Positions 54,652 through 63,892 of a stretch of DNA of 64,000 nucleotides are shown here, in pieces. This stretch comes from Myxococcales bacterium (GTDB taxonomy: Bacteria; Myxococcota_A; Polyangia; Polyangiales; Ga0077539). The stretch covers positions 1-64,000 of the forward strand of contig JAAFIF010000021.1 in assembly GCA_013298625.1 (NCBI GenBank). The letters are read 5' to 3'. The position numbers and the translations under genes are program-made. Under the pieces are notes generated by a model. That model had not been told where the DNA came from. It did not search any database and was given only the letters and a program-made list of their open reading frames with translations. Positions within the stretch are counted from its first letter, which is position 1; every line of letters starts with the position of its first letter.

Positions 54652-54835
54652 GCGAACTCGCTTCATCGCGTGTGCGTCGACCGTACCGTGCCGCGCCGCC
54701 GCGGTGCTGCGGACCCGACCTGCACGCGGGCCTGGTCGAGCGCTCGCGGCGGCCGCAGGCACGCCCTCTGAAATACGTCTAACAGTCGCGTCATGGGAAA
54801 TTTGCTGACCAAATGAGGGGAGATTTTGAAAATTG

Positions 54836-55975
54836 ATGCGCTGCGTTGTCTGGGGAGTCATGCGATCCTTTCGGCGCGACCCCCCCGATGTCGAAGGCAG
54901 CCGCGATGACGGATCGAGCGTTGGCGACGCCGCACGGGCGACGGTCTTCGAGCTCGTGTCGAGCGGCGGGTTGCGCGAGGGATCGTCGCGCGCGATGACG
55001 ACGGCGATCGGGCTCGTTCGCGCGGTGGTTCGCGCTGCAGAGGCAGAGGCGCTGCCCGTTGGGGCGCTGCTGGCTGCGCACTCGATCGACCCTGCGATGC
55101 TGAGCGAGCGGGACGCGCGCGTGTCGACCGAGCGCTTTCTGGCGCTGTTCGACGACGTCGCGAAGCGGAGCAAGCGAAGCTCGTTCGGCTGCGAAGTCGC
55201 AGGCAAGATCGACGCGGCGGCCTTCGGTCTGCTGGGCTTCGTGGTCGCGAGCTGCGCCACGCTCGACGCGGCGTGGCTGCGGTTCGGTCGCTACACGCGG
55301 CTGCTCTGCGACGAGCTGCGGTTCGATGTCGTTCGGCGCGGCGACGAGGTCGCCGTGGTCTACGGGCTCGACGCAGAGCCGATGGTGGGCGCGCTGTTCG
55401 AGATGGCGCTCACGCACATGGTGAGCACCTCGCGTCGAGGCACGGCGCAGCGGTTCGCGCCGCGGGTGGTGCGGTTTCGTCATCGCGGCGACGAGCGCGC
55501 GGTGTCCGCCGCCATCGGCGCGCCCGTGGAGTTCGGCGCGCTCGAAACCGCGGTGGTGTGCGATCGCGCATCGCTCGATCTGCCGCTGCGCGGGGCGAAT
55601 CCCGCGCTGCTGGACGTGCTCGAGTCGCACGTGTCGTTGGTGCTGCGGACGCTCGCGCCCACGGACGACTTCGTGGCGCGCGTGCGGCACGAGATCCGAA
55701 TGGTGATGTACTTCGGCGAGCCGTCGTTGAAGACCGTCGCCACGCGGCTGGCGGTGGGAGATCGCACGCTGCAACGGCGGCTCAAGGACGAAGGGCTGAC
55801 GTTTCGAGCGCTGGCGGATCAAGTCCGCTTCGAGTGCGCGAAGCTGCAGCTCGAAAACCCGGACGTATCGCTGGCAGAAGTGGCCTACTCGCTGGGCTTC
55901 TCGAGCCCGAGCGCGTTTCATGTGGCGTATCGGCGGTGGGCTGGAGAAAGCCCGGGCCGCTCTCGGCCGCGTTGA
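54836..55975 (+). CDS. AraC-family transcription regulator (arabinose-binding-like type)
   Basis: About 379 residues. The N-terminal half (about 60-250) resembles the AraC-type binding domain of OruR/ArgR-like regulators. The C-terminal double HTH (about 285-379) has TVATRLAVGDRTLQRRLKDEGLTF and SLAEVAYSLGFSSPSAFHVAYRRW, the second helix pair being classical. ATG 54836 follows an AT-rich promoter stretch; 54860 or 54995 are alternatives, and the last would give the more usual 326 residues. Just downstream are two 14-bp direct repeats 21 bp apart that suit AraC binding and may control the next lipoprotein gene. Confidence 0.82.
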   Translation: MRCVVWGVMRSFRRDPPDVEGSRDDGSSVGDAARATVFELVSSGGLREGSSRAMTTAIGLVRAVVRAAEAEALPVGALLAAHSIDPAMLSERDARVSTERFLALFDDVAKRSKRSSFGCEVAGKIDAAAFGLLGFVVASCATLDAAWLRFGRYTRLLCDELRFDVVRRGDEVAVVYGLDAEPMVGALFEMALTHMVSTSRRGTAQRFAPRVVRFRHRGDERAVSAAIGAPVEFGALETAVVCDRASLDLPLRGANPALLDVLESHVSLVLRTLAPTDDFVARVRHEIRMVMYFGEPSLKTVATRLAVGDRTLQRRLKDEGLTFRALADQVRFECAKLQLENPDVSLAEVAYSLGFSSPSAFHVAYRRWAGESPGRSRPR

Positions 55976-55980
55976 GGGCG

Positions 55981-56015
55981 TTGTCGCGACCGCGAACCAA
56001 ATTGTCGCGACCGCG
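55981..56015 (+). promoter_or_regulatory. Two 14-bp direct repeats, 21-bp period
   Basis: TTGTCGCGACCGCG occurs at 55981-55994 and 56002-56015, exactly two DNA helical turns apart. An inverted partial copy (CGCGGTCG) follows near 56032. The sites lie between the AraC gene and the lipoprotein gene at 56062. AraC proteins bind direct half-sites 21 bp apart in the araI arrangement, so autoregulation or control of 56062 is plausible. Confidence 0.5.
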
Positions 56016-56061
56016 CATCGTGCACGACACGCGCGGTCGGTAACGCTCTGCCCTCACACGC

Positions 56062-57234
56062 ATGATGAACCAACGACTCGGGGCGCTTCGCTCGACGATC
56101 CTCTGCCCGCTCGCGCTGCTCACCTTCGGCGCGTGCGCATCTCCTTCGCCGGTCTCCGAGGACTCGGCCGCGCTCGTCGACGGGACGACCGACGGCCCTG
56201 CGCGCGACGCAGCGGCGAACGACGCGAGCATCGACGCGGCGACCGAGCCTGCGGACGCCGCGGCCGATGCGGGTGCGTCGAGCGATACGGGTGCCTCGAG
56301 CGACGCGCCGCAGACCGATGGTGGCGCGGTGAGCGACGGATCCGCGGGGGACGCAGCGCCGGTGCGGCTGCTCGATCGCTATGCGCTCTCGGCGCGGTTT
56401 CCCGAAGGCGGAACGTACGATCCGTCGCAGGGCGCGTTCTATGTGGGCAGCCTCGGAGACGGGACGGTGCACCGCGTCGACGGAGCGACCGGCGCCGAGC
56501 GCGTGGTGTTCACCGAGAGCGCCGCGGGCCGCTGGTGGACGTTGGGGATGGACGTGGACGTCGCGCGCAATCGCCTCTGGGTCTGCGCGATGGACGATCG
56601 CTCGCCGTCTCCGCGGCAGGGCCATGTGTGGGTGTTCGACACGCTCACGCATCGCAGGATCGCGAACGTCGCGCTCTCCGCCGCGGCGATGGACGCCACG
56701 TGCACGGACGTCGCCGTCACGGCGGACGGCCGAGGCTACGTGTGCGACCGCGAACAAGGGCGGATCTACCGCGTCGAAGTGGGCGCGGCGCCGACGGTGT
56801 TCGCGCGCAGCGCCGCGTTGAGCGCCTCGCTCGTGGGGCAGAACGGGATCGTCGTGCTGCCCGATCAGTCTGCGCTGCTCGCGATCTTGTACGGACCTCC
56901 GAGCCTCGCGCGCGTGGATCTTCGCGACGCGTCGGTGCGCACGGTGACGATCAACGGCCGCTTCTCGGACCTCACGCCGCTGGCGGGCGCGGACGGGATC
57001 ACCTTCGCCAACGGCAGCGCGTACGTGGCGTTTACCAGCAAGCTGATCCGCGTGACGCCGACGCTCGCGGACTGGTCTCGCGCGGACTCGACCAACGTGG
57101 ACCTGCCCAACGGAATGACCGACGTGATCGCTACGCCCGCGGGCCTCTACCTGCTCAACGGGCAGGCCGTGCGCTTCGCGCTGGGCACGGCGACGGACCC
57201 GTTTGCGCTCGTGCGCTTCGTCGGCATGCTGTGA
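56062..57234 (+). CDS. Lipoprotein with SMP-30/NHL-like beta-propeller
   Basis: 390 residues. Lipidated Cys25 (LTFGAC), an Asp/Ala/Ser-rich linker (about 30-100). The propeller-like domain (about 105-390) has repeated strands: FPEGGTYDPSQGAFYVGSL, RWWTLGMDVDVARNRLWV, CTDVAVTADGRGYVCD, LTPLAGADGITFANGSAYVAF. This resembles SMP-30/gluconolactonase-type propellers. A lactonase role is not assured because the metal ligands are not clear. The gene is next to the AraC gene and its direct repeats. Confidence 0.8.
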   Translation: MMNQRLGALRSTILCPLALLTFGACASPSPVSEDSAALVDGTTDGPARDAAANDASIDAATEPADAAADAGASSDTGASSDAPQTDGGAVSDGSAGDAAPVRLLDRYALSARFPEGGTYDPSQGAFYVGSLGDGTVHRVDGATGAERVVFTESAAGRWWTLGMDVDVARNRLWVCAMDDRSPSPRQGHVWVFDTLTHRRIANVALSAAAMDATCTDVAVTADGRGYVCDREQGRIYRVEVGAAPTVFARSAALSASLVGQNGIVVLPDQSALLAILYGPPSLARVDLRDASVRTVTINGRFSDLTPLAGADGITFANGSAYVAFTSKLIRVTPTLADWSRADSTNVDLPNGMTDVIATPAGLYLLNGQAVRFALGTATDPFALVRFVGML

Positions 57235-57241
57235 GCGGCGG

Positions 57242-58174
57242 TCAGGGGAGGGTGTCGCAGTTCCAGCAGTTGGGCACAGAGGGGCCGACCTCGCCGCGCG
57301 TGGCCTCGGCGATGCCCCACGCGCCGAGCCCGATGCCGATCGCGCTAACGGCGAGGACGGGGCCGAGCCAGACCCACGGATTCGAGCGCGGTCGCTGCAG
57401 CACCGCGTCGACGCGCACCAGCCCTGTGCCCCCGACGCGGACCGCGCGGCGCAGGGGGCTGAAGCCGTCGGCAGTGATGTCTACCTGGTGATTTCCAGCG
57501 CGAACCGCGACGTCGACGACGCCCGTCCCGGCGAAGCGCCCGTCGATCATCACTCGCGCAGCGCTCACCGACGGCTCGATGTGCAGCCTTGCTTCGCCGT
57601 CGATCTCGACGAGCTGGACAGCGATGGTGCGCGAGGCTCCCTCGCTGAGCGTGAGCTCTTGATGAAACGGGCGGTAGCCTTCGCGCCGCGCGTCGATCAC
57701 GTGCGCGCCTGGATCCAGCGTGATGGGGCTCGCGCTCGCGTCGACGGGGCGGGCGTCGATGGTCAGCTGCGCGTCCGCGGGCGTCGCGCTGAGCGTGAGG
57801 CGAACGAGCGCCGCGTCGAGCCTGGCCCGCTCAGCGCGCGCGGCGGGAACGCGATCTGCCGCGGTGTTTCCGGGGCCTACGAGAAAGCGATCGATGGCGT
57901 CGATCGCCTCGCGCACCCGACCGACACCGCGGTAGGCGAACGCGAGGTTGAACAGCACGATCGGGTTGGGGTTGTCTCGATACGACTGCTCGAAGCTCGT
58001 CGCTGCCTCCGCGAAGCGAGAATCTTGCAAGAGCTGCACGCCGCGCTCGAAGCTCGCCCGCGCCGACGCGACGTTGGGCGGCTCTGTGGCGGGGCGCGTC
58101 GTTTGCGCGAGCGCGAGTCGAGGGAGCGTCAGCGAGAGCGCTGCGACGAGGGCGAGTCGAGAGAGTGGGCGCAT
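57242..58174 (-). CDS. Exported TPR and PEGA-domain membrane protein
   Basis: 310 residues. The signal peptide ends near LALAQ. A TPR-like helical part (about 35-115: FERGVQLLQDSRFAEAATSFEQSY, PIVLFNLAFAYRGVG) and two PEGA-type beta domains (about 131-175 and 195-245: TPADAQLTIDARPV, VRVMIDGRFAGTG-type) follow. Then comes one membrane helix (WVWLGPVLAVSAIGIGLGAW) and a C-terminal Cys pair (CWNC). PEGA proteins are common surface or S-layer-linked proteins in myxobacteria. It follows the FG-GAP lipoprotein gene by 21 nt, so they form an operon. Confidence 0.84.
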   Translation of the reverse strand: MRPLSRLALVAALSLTLPRLALAQTTRPATEPPNVASARASFERGVQLLQDSRFAEAATSFEQSYRDNPNPIVLFNLAFAYRGVGRVREAIDAIDRFLVGPGNTAADRVPAARAERARLDAALVRLTLSATPADAQLTIDARPVDASASPITLDPGAHVIDARREGYRPFHQELTLSEGASRTIAVQLVEIDGEARLHIEPSVSAARVMIDGRFAGTGVVDVAVRAGNHQVDITADGFSPLRRAVRVGGTGLVRVDAVLQRPRSNPWVWLGPVLAVSAIGIGLGAWGIAEATRGEVGPSVPNCWNCDTLP

Positions 58175-58195
58175 CGTGGGGAGTGTCCGCTTCGC

Positions 58196-60451
58196 TCAGT
58201 GAGCCATGGTCGCGCCGAGGCCTTCGCCCGTCGCCGGCTCCCATGCGGTGAGGGTGGTCCACGTGGTGGTGAGTCCTGCGGGGAGTCTGCGCGGCGCGAT
58301 GGCGTAGATGCATCCGTCGCGCGGCAGCGGTGGCATCGCTGGAACCGAGGTGTCGAGCCCGCGTCCGAGCACGCCCATCAGCACCGCGGCGTCCCGCGGG
58401 CTGCCGAAGCCGTTGATGTCCGCGATGCCGACAGAGCTCCCGCCGAAGCCTCCCGCAGGAAAGTTGTTGAACAGCAGGATCATCTCCGCAGTCGTCGTGC
58501 GGTTGTATCGATAGACCTTCACTTCGCCGTTGCCCGTGCCGCCGCGCGGCGCGCCGACGACCAGCACGTGCGCGCTCTCTTGGCCAGCGAACGGAATGGT
58601 CCCCATCGTCACGGCGTGCCCGAAGCCCGTGTCGCCCGTGACCGCGCCGGTCTGCTCGAAGAGCAACGTCGGCGTCCGCCTCGCGAGAGACCACGCGGTG
58701 ATCGCTCCCACTCGGGTTGCGGCGATCCTGGCGGTGATGTCCGAGATGGCGAGGTCACCGCGGCCGTCGCCGTCGAGGTCCGCGCCGCACGCGAGCGTCG
58801 ATCCCCAGCGCTGCGCGAGCGCGCCGTTCGGAAGCGACGCAGGGGGATCGATCGCGACCTCTGCGAAGGGCGCGGACGCTCCGCCGAAGAAGACCCGAAC
58901 GGGGCGCGGCGTGTTGTCCATCGGGTCGAGCGCGACCGAGCTCACGGCGAAATCCGCGAACCCGTCGCCGTCGAAATCGCAGCCCGACACGACGGCGCCG
59001 CCAAACGCCGGGCTGTTGCCGGTGATCGTGCTCGACGTCGCCGTCGCGAAGTTGGCCGAGGTGGGGGCGTCGTAGCCGTAGATGACGGTGGTGGTTCCGT
59101 TGGTGCCGTCGTTGGAGGGGCCGCCGATGACCATGTCCGAGTAGCCATCGCCGTTGACGTCGCCGCCGCCGACGGCCCACGCAGGGTGCGTCTGCGTGAT
59201 GTTGCGGTGGCCGAACTGGACGTTTGCGAAGTCGAACGCGCGTGGCGTGCGCGCGTTGGGGATGCGCAGCAGGATGGCGGGCGCGCGCACCGCGGTGTCG
59301 TTGGCGGCCTGCGACGCGACGAGCACCTCGGAGAAGCCGTCGCCGTTGAAGTCGCCGAGGTTCGCGATGCTGCGACCGAAGTCGGGCTGCGCGGTGATCT
59401 GCCCGCTGACCGGCAGCGCGAACGTGTCGCCGAAGATCGAGACCTGGCGAAAGAGCCCGCTCTGGGTGCGCGTTCCGACCGCGAAATCGCGGTCGAAATC
59501 GAGGTGATTGGTGTGCATCGAGGTGCCGACTGCGACGGCGGGCGCCGCGCCGGTCGCCAGCACCTCGAACGGTCGAGGCGCGGTGTAGCCGACCACCATG
59601 GACGCCGCGTCGAGCAGGGTCACGCGATACGCGTAGCGGCCGGGCGCGATGGTCATCGTCGCGCTGGTGGCGCCGACCGCGCTGGTCATCGTCTCGGTCG
59701 TGCACGCGTAGTCCGAGCACAGCGCGACGCGGCCCTGCGTCGCACCAGCGGCTAGCCGCCAGCGAAATCCCACGGTGCTCGTCGACAGCCGCGCGCCCGT
59801 CCACGGCGCGATCGCCGCGGGCACGATCGTCGGAGCGACGGTGACGTCCGCGACGTCGGTCGCGCTCGCGTCTCGTGGGACGCCCGAGTCTTGCGGGACG
59901 CCCGCGTCCGCCGCGGGCTCGTAGTCGCGCGTCGTCTGCTGCTCGACCGGAACGCACGGGTTGGCCGGGTCTGCCGAGCCGCACACGAATTCAACGCCGC
60001 CGGCGCTCATCGACGCGCACTGCAGCTGCACCGCGGCGCTCGCGCACTGGCTCGCGAGAAAGACCGTGTACGTGCGCCACTGCTCGCGCACGAAGCTGGC
60101 GCGCGATCGATGAGTGAACGGCGCGCCGACGCGGGGCGTGACCTCGATGGTGACCTGCGCGGCGACCATTCCGTCGGCGAAGTTCACGAGCACGTTGCCG
60201 GGAAAGATCCCGCTCGTCGCCGTCGCCACGCTTCGGCCCGAGTCGAGCTCGATCAGCGTCCCGTCCGCGCGCACGCCCTGCACCGTGAGCAGCGCGCTCT
60301 GGACGTCCGCGCGGCTCATGTCGGACTGCACCTGCACGACGATCGCAGTGCGCTTTCGCGGCGCGCACGCGCTCACGAGCGCCGCTGCGAGGAAGGTCGC
60401 GACTCGAATCCGTGTGCGCGAGCTCGTTCGCGCTGGTTCTCCCTGCCACAC
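58196..60451 (-). CDS. Large FG-GAP repeat lipoprotein
   Basis: 751 residues. Lipidated Cys29 (ALVSAC) after a GTG start. The N-terminal beta domain (about 35-150) has Cys pairs (CASAAVQLQC, CGSADPANPC), then an Asp/Val linker, a fibronectin-like segment (about 215-300) and FG-GAP repeats (about 320-720). These have loops such as DVNGDGYSDMVI, DFDGDGFADFAV and DLDGDGRGDLAI. It is an integrin-like propeller that likely binds Ca and extracellular ligands. It resembles the inserted gene at 45616 in layout but differs in sequence. It precedes a PEGA gene in an operon. Confidence 0.86.
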   Translation of the reverse strand: MWQGEPARTSSRTRIRVATFLAAALVSACAPRKRTAIVVQVQSDMSRADVQSALLTVQGVRADGTLIELDSGRSVATATSGIFPGNVLVNFADGMVAAQVTIEVTPRVGAPFTHRSRASFVREQWRTYTVFLASQCASAAVQLQCASMSAGGVEFVCGSADPANPCVPVEQQTTRDYEPAADAGVPQDSGVPRDASATDVADVTVAPTIVPAAIAPWTGARLSTSTVGFRWRLAAGATQGRVALCSDYACTTETMTSAVGATSATMTIAPGRYAYRVTLLDAASMVVGYTAPRPFEVLATGAAPAVAVGTSMHTNHLDFDRDFAVGTRTQSGLFRQVSIFGDTFALPVSGQITAQPDFGRSIANLGDFNGDGFSEVLVASQAANDTAVRAPAILLRIPNARTPRAFDFANVQFGHRNITQTHPAWAVGGGDVNGDGYSDMVIGGPSNDGTNGTTTVIYGYDAPTSANFATATSSTITGNSPAFGGAVVSGCDFDGDGFADFAVSSVALDPMDNTPRPVRVFFGGASAPFAEVAIDPPASLPNGALAQRWGSTLACGADLDGDGRGDLAISDITARIAATRVGAITAWSLARRTPTLLFEQTGAVTGDTGFGHAVTMGTIPFAGQESAHVLVVGAPRGGTGNGEVKVYRYNRTTTAEMILLFNNFPAGGFGGSSVGIADINGFGSPRDAAVLMGVLGRGLDTSVPAMPPLPRDGCIYAIAPRRLPAGLTTTWTTLTAWEPATGEGLGATMAH

Positions 60452-60643
60452 AGCTGCGAATCATGCCCGAACGCAGCGACCGTGTGGCGACGATCCGTCG
60501 GGCTCGGCCAGTGACCCTTCGGTTCAGACCGGCGCGTGACTGAACAAGCCTGCGTATCCAGTGAGGGCGACAGCGCCCGTTCGGCCGCGCGGCGGTCGCC
60601 AGCCACCTCGCGGGCGTGCCTTCTGGCCAGCGCTGTGCGTACG

Positions 60644-61624
60644 ATGACCGTGGTGATTCACAGACAGAGCTTGTTTGCTGCAGCGGCGCTCGCGCTGCTC
60701 GGCTGCGCGCCGTCGGCGCAGACGCAGGACGCCGACAGCAGCGCGGCGCTCGACGCCGTCGTGACCGACCAACGCGCGCCCGAAGACGTCGCGGTCGCGC
60801 GAGACGCGATGACCTCGTCCGACAGCGCGCTCGACAGCGAGGCGCCGGACGTCTCGCAGCGCGACGCAGCGGAGCCCGAGGCGGGCGCGACACGCCCGGT
60901 GATCGTCGCGGTGGGCGCGAACCACTGGCGAGGCGTGAGCATCGACGAAGGGCGCACGTTTTGCTCGACGGGACGCGCGACGGAGCCCGACGCGACGGGC
61001 TTCGACAACCCGTACTTGTTGCGCAACGTCGCCTACGCGAACGGGCGCTTCGTGAGCGGCTCGTGGCGCGCGATCTGGGTCTCGCAAAACGGCGTGGAAT
61101 GGACAGACGTGACCGGCGCGATGAACCCAGCGTTTGGCCAGTGGATCGCGGGGATCGAGCACGGCAACGGGTGGTGGGTGGTCACCGGCGGCTACGGGAC
61201 GGCGATGCGCTCGCGCGACCTGTCGACCTGGGAGAACACCAGCGATTCGCTGCCGGGCAACGAGGCCTCGCGCTCGCTCGCGTTCGGGCAGGGCGTCTTC
61301 GTCACGAGCCGCGACAACGTCGGGTGGTGGCAGAGCGCCGACGGCACATCGTGGACGCAGCGGGACGCGGCGCGCCGCGCGCAGGTGCTCTTCGACGGCG
61401 CGGACTTCGTGGATCGACCGGCGTACGACCGCGGCCGAGGGATCCGCTTGCGCGCCGGATCGATGGGGCAGATTCAGCGCGCCGAAGACCGAGATCCGGC
61501 GATGTGGAGCACGGTCTCGACCGCGCCCGAGAGCGTCACGCACTTCGCCTTCGGATTCGCGCCCAGCGCGGACTACGCGCCTTCGCGGCTGCCCGCGGCG
61601 CTTCGGATGTGCCTGGGGCTCTGA
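60644..61624 (+). CDS. Lipoprotein with sialidase-like/BNR-type beta strands
   Basis: 326 residues. Lipidated Cys21 (LALLGC), an Asp/Ala-rich linker (about 25-85). A beta-propeller-like domain follows with Asp-box-like motifs (GVSIDEGRTF, WVSQNGVEWTDVTGAM, WWQSADGTSWTQRD). Such S/N-x-D-x-G-x-x-W boxes are found in sialidases and photosystem assembly factors. About 60 codons (near residues 223-283) are duplicated as a broken fragment at 63717-63892. ATG 60644 follows the GCGTACG region without a strong ribosome site. Confidence 0.8.
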   Translation: MTVVIHRQSLFAAAALALLGCAPSAQTQDADSSAALDAVVTDQRAPEDVAVARDAMTSSDSALDSEAPDVSQRDAAEPEAGATRPVIVAVGANHWRGVSIDEGRTFCSTGRATEPDATGFDNPYLLRNVAYANGRFVSGSWRAIWVSQNGVEWTDVTGAMNPAFGQWIAGIEHGNGWWVVTGGYGTAMRSRDLSTWENTSDSLPGNEASRSLAFGQGVFVTSRDNVGWWQSADGTSWTQRDAARRAQVLFDGADFVDRPAYDRGRGIRLRAGSMGQIQRAEDRDPAMWSTVSTAPESVTHFAFGFAPSADYAPSRLPAALRMCLGL

Positions 61625-61729
61625 GCGACGAGCGGTGAGCGAGGGGCTGCGCGCGGCCCGCTGAACCCAGCGACTCGCGCGCTTTCTCTGCACCGCGGAG
61701 CCTTCGGCTTCAACCGCGAAGCCGCGCGC

Positions 61730-62644
61730 CTATCGCGCGGTGACGGCCATGGTCATGGCCTGCGACTCGCCGTGCGCGACGTCGACGGCGCCGAGGACTT
61801 CGAGCGCGGGCGTCCCGGTGGCGCGGCCCACTGCGATCGCGGTGAGCACCGCGCGATCAGGCGGCGTGAGGCGCACAAGACCGGCGACGCGACCGCTGCA
61901 TGCTCGTGCGTTCTGTGCGCGAATCTGCAGGACGATCTCTCGACCCGACGGAACGTCCGCGTAGCCACCGGCGGCGCCGCCCGCGGGCGAGCCGAACGCT
62001 CCGTACGCCACGTTGGCGAACACCGCCGTGCCCGCGGCCCGCGCGTTGGCGCCCGGAAGGCAGATGTCGACGGTTCCTGCGCCCACGCCGGCGTGAAAGA
62101 AACGAACGCGCGCGTGGCCGGCCTCGGGCTGCGTGGGGTCATCGGCCGCAGCCGTGAGCGCCAACGCGGGCTGAGCGCCCACGAGCCCGTGGGCGATGAC
62201 GGTGTACGTCTTGTCCGCTTCGAGCGCGGGAGTGCGCGCCGAGACCACGGCCGGAGTGCTCGCTGCGGCCGACGCGGGGCGGACGTCCACCGAGTGCTCG
62301 CCCACGGGAACCTCCACGTACCCGACGACGGCTTTGTACGCGAGCGACGCGATCGCTGGCGTCTGCGCACCGTCGAGGTACACGGCCACCGCGGCCGCCT
62401 CGGCTGCGGGCGACGCGTGGATCACGCGCACGTGCGCGTGCGGCGGCGGCGGCGGGGGCGGTTCGGGTGAAGCCGCGTCGGCGGTCGCGCTCGTTGCGGC
62501 GTCCGCGGGGGCGGCGCTCTCGTTGCCGGTCGCGCCGGTTTGGCCTGCGGTGGTGTTGCTGGTCGCAGCGCTTCCGCCGGTGCACCCACCGAAGAGCGTC
62601 GCGGCGGCGAGGAAGAACAGGGGCCGATTCGACTGGTTGTTCAT
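61730..62644 (-). CDS. DUF4397 lipoprotein
   Basis: 304 residues. Lipidated Cys21 (ATLFGGC), an Ala/Thr/Ser and poly-Pro linker (about 25-68, with PPPPPPP). A DUF4397-type beta domain follows (about 70-300: AHVRVIHASPAAEAAAVAVYLDG, YVEVPVGEHSVDVRPA, HARVRFFHAGVGAGTVDICL). DUF4397 proteins are secreted immunoglobulin-like proteins of unknown role. ATG at 62642-62644. The convergent neighbour at 60644 ends 105 nt away. Confidence 0.85.
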   Translation of the reverse strand: MNNQSNRPLFFLAAATLFGGCTGGSAATSNTTAGQTGATGNESAAPADAATSATADAASPEPPPPPPPHAHVRVIHASPAAEAAAVAVYLDGAQTPAIASLAYKAVVGYVEVPVGEHSVDVRPASAAASTPAVVSARTPALEADKTYTVIAHGLVGAQPALALTAAADDPTQPEAGHARVRFFHAGVGAGTVDICLPGANARAAGTAVFANVAYGAFGSPAGGAAGGYADVPSGREIVLQIRAQNARACSGRVAGLVRLTPPDRAVLTAIAVGRATGTPALEVLGAVDVAHGESQAMTMAVTAR

Positions 62645-62890
62645 GGATGTGTCTTGATCTCGAGAGGCAGAAACATGCGCGCTCAGCGCGACCGTTGACG
62701 GGCGCGCGCTGTTCAGCGCAACCCCGCGGTTCTGCCGCAGGTGACGCTTTGGATGTCGCACAGCGTCGGGCGTTGCTCGCCGCGGCGCGCGGAGCGCGAC
62801 CTCGTGGCGGACATCTGTGAAAACCCCGAGCGCGCGTCGAAGCGCTGAGCAAACGCAGAGCGATGTCTGCGCCGCCGAGCTGTTCGTACG

Positions 62891-62916
62891 GAGCTTCGCC
62901 ACATCGGGCGAAGCTC
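62891..62916 (-). terminator. Hairpin after the TIGR02265/DUF2378-like gene
   Basis: GAGCTTCGCC (62891-62900) and GGCGAAGCTC (62907-62916) form a perfect 10-bp stem with a 6-nt loop, 9 nt beyond the minus-strand stop codon. There is no strong T-tract, so termination would be weak or factor-assisted. Confidence 0.45.
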
Positions 62917-62924
62917 TTCGAGGG

Positions 62925-63488
62925 TTACTTGCTCCAAGTGAAGCGAACGAGCGCGTCTTCCGCGCGCGAGAGCGGCTTGCGTTCGCTGCGAACGTCGCGC
63001 TGTCCGGCCATGCGGATGATGGTCTCGCAACCGCAGAGCGTGCCGTCCCAGAGGTCCTGATCGAACCCCTTGAAACCGACGAAGCGAACCATCGCATGCC
63101 CTGAATCGACGACTTCTGCGGTGACGACGGGGCCTCGAAAGTACGTCGCCAAGATGCGCGGCGCGATGCCCGCGAGCGTCTCGGGTCGAAGCAGGCGCGC
63201 GATGTACGCATAGATGCCGCGCATATCATCCTCCGCAGAGCGCGCGCTGATGCGCCGCGGGATGTTCTTCTCGTTCGGCGCGACCGCGCGGGTGGCGGCG
63301 TAGAGTTCGCGATGCACGCGGATCGGATACCAACTGGCCGCGAGGACTCGACCGGCGAGCGCCGCATCGCGAAAGTCACCGGGCGGGAGCGCGGCGAGCA
63401 CCTTCGAGTAGGTGTCCGCGCCGAGCTCCTCGCGCATGGCCTTCAACGTTGAGCGGAGGGACGCTCCCTTCTCGTCGATCTCAGTCAT
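62925..63488 (-). CDS. Putative TIGR02265/DUF2378-like protein
   Basis: 187 residues, soluble. The pattern SWYPIRVHRELYAATR, RGIYAYIARLLRPE, ILATYFRGPVVTAEVVDSGHAMVRFVGF and TLCGCETIIRMAG resembles the myxobacteria-restricted paralogous family TIGR02265/DUF2378. This is from memory and should be checked. Family function is unknown. ATG at 63486-63488; the longer upstream frame runs through non-coding sequence. Confidence 0.68.
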   Translation of the reverse strand: MTEIDEKGASLRSTLKAMREELGADTYSKVLAALPPGDFRDAALAGRVLAASWYPIRVHRELYAATRAVAPNEKNIPRRISARSAEDDMRGIYAYIARLLRPETLAGIAPRILATYFRGPVVTAEVVDSGHAMVRFVGFKGFDQDLWDGTLCGCETIIRMAGQRDVRSERKPLSRAEDALVRFTWSK

Positions 63489-63716
63489 CGGGGGCCCAAT
63501 ACGATAGGACCTCCAACGCAGGTCGGTCGAGTATCGAAGGGCATGGCCGCCGCGCCGATGTCCCGCTGTCTCGCTGCGCTCGAGACCGTCGCGACGTCGC
63601 GCCTCGAAGACGACCGTCCGTGCCAAGTCCGATGGGCGCACGGCACTCAACGGTCGGTGTTGCATGGGTGCGGACTTGCTGATCCTCGCGCTCGATGCTT
63701 GCGCTGTGGCAGCGAC
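63489..63716. other. Upstream region without recognised gene
   Basis: 228 nt between the TIGR02265-like gene and the pseudogene fragment. Short plus-strand frames exist but have no start signal or family similarity. A CCTCGCGCTCG stretch near 63684 may be a further remnant of the 60644 gene with an internal deletion. Confidence 0.45.
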
Positions 63717-63892
63717 ACAACGTCGGGTGGAGGCAGAGCGCGGACGGCGCTTTGTAGACGCAGCGGGACGCCGCGCAGCGCGCGCAGGTGCTCTTCGACA
63801 GCGCGGACTTCGTGGATCGACCGGCGTACGACCGCGGCCGAGGGATCCGCTTGCGCGCGGGATCGATGGGGCAGATTCAGCGCGCCGAAGAC
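63717..63892 (+). pseudogene. Truncated copy of the 60644-61624 lipoprotein gene
   Basis: About 176 bp, roughly 94% identical by eye to 61314-61490. Read in the parent frame it gives NVGWRQSADGAL, a TAG stop at 63755-63757, then TQRDAAQRAQVLFDSADFVD and so on to QRAED. It has no start or signal peptide and ends exactly where the second hairpin repeat begins. It is a dead fragment, not a gene. Confidence 0.9.

Noticed and set aside
57203-59755. 850-codon plus-strand frame through the PEGA and FG-GAP genes
   Set aside because: It crosses two well-supported minus-strand genes and their intergenic gap, and is Arg/Gly/Ala-rich without structure.
61625-61729. Terminator between the convergent genes at 61624 and 61730
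   Set aside because: Only short GGCTTC/GAAGCC and CGCGG/CCGCG pairings without a T-tract; too weak in GC-rich DNA.
62645-62890. Small gene between the DUF4397 and TIGR02265-like genes
   Set aside because: Short frames there lack ribosome sites, coherent composition and homology; it is treated as intergenic.
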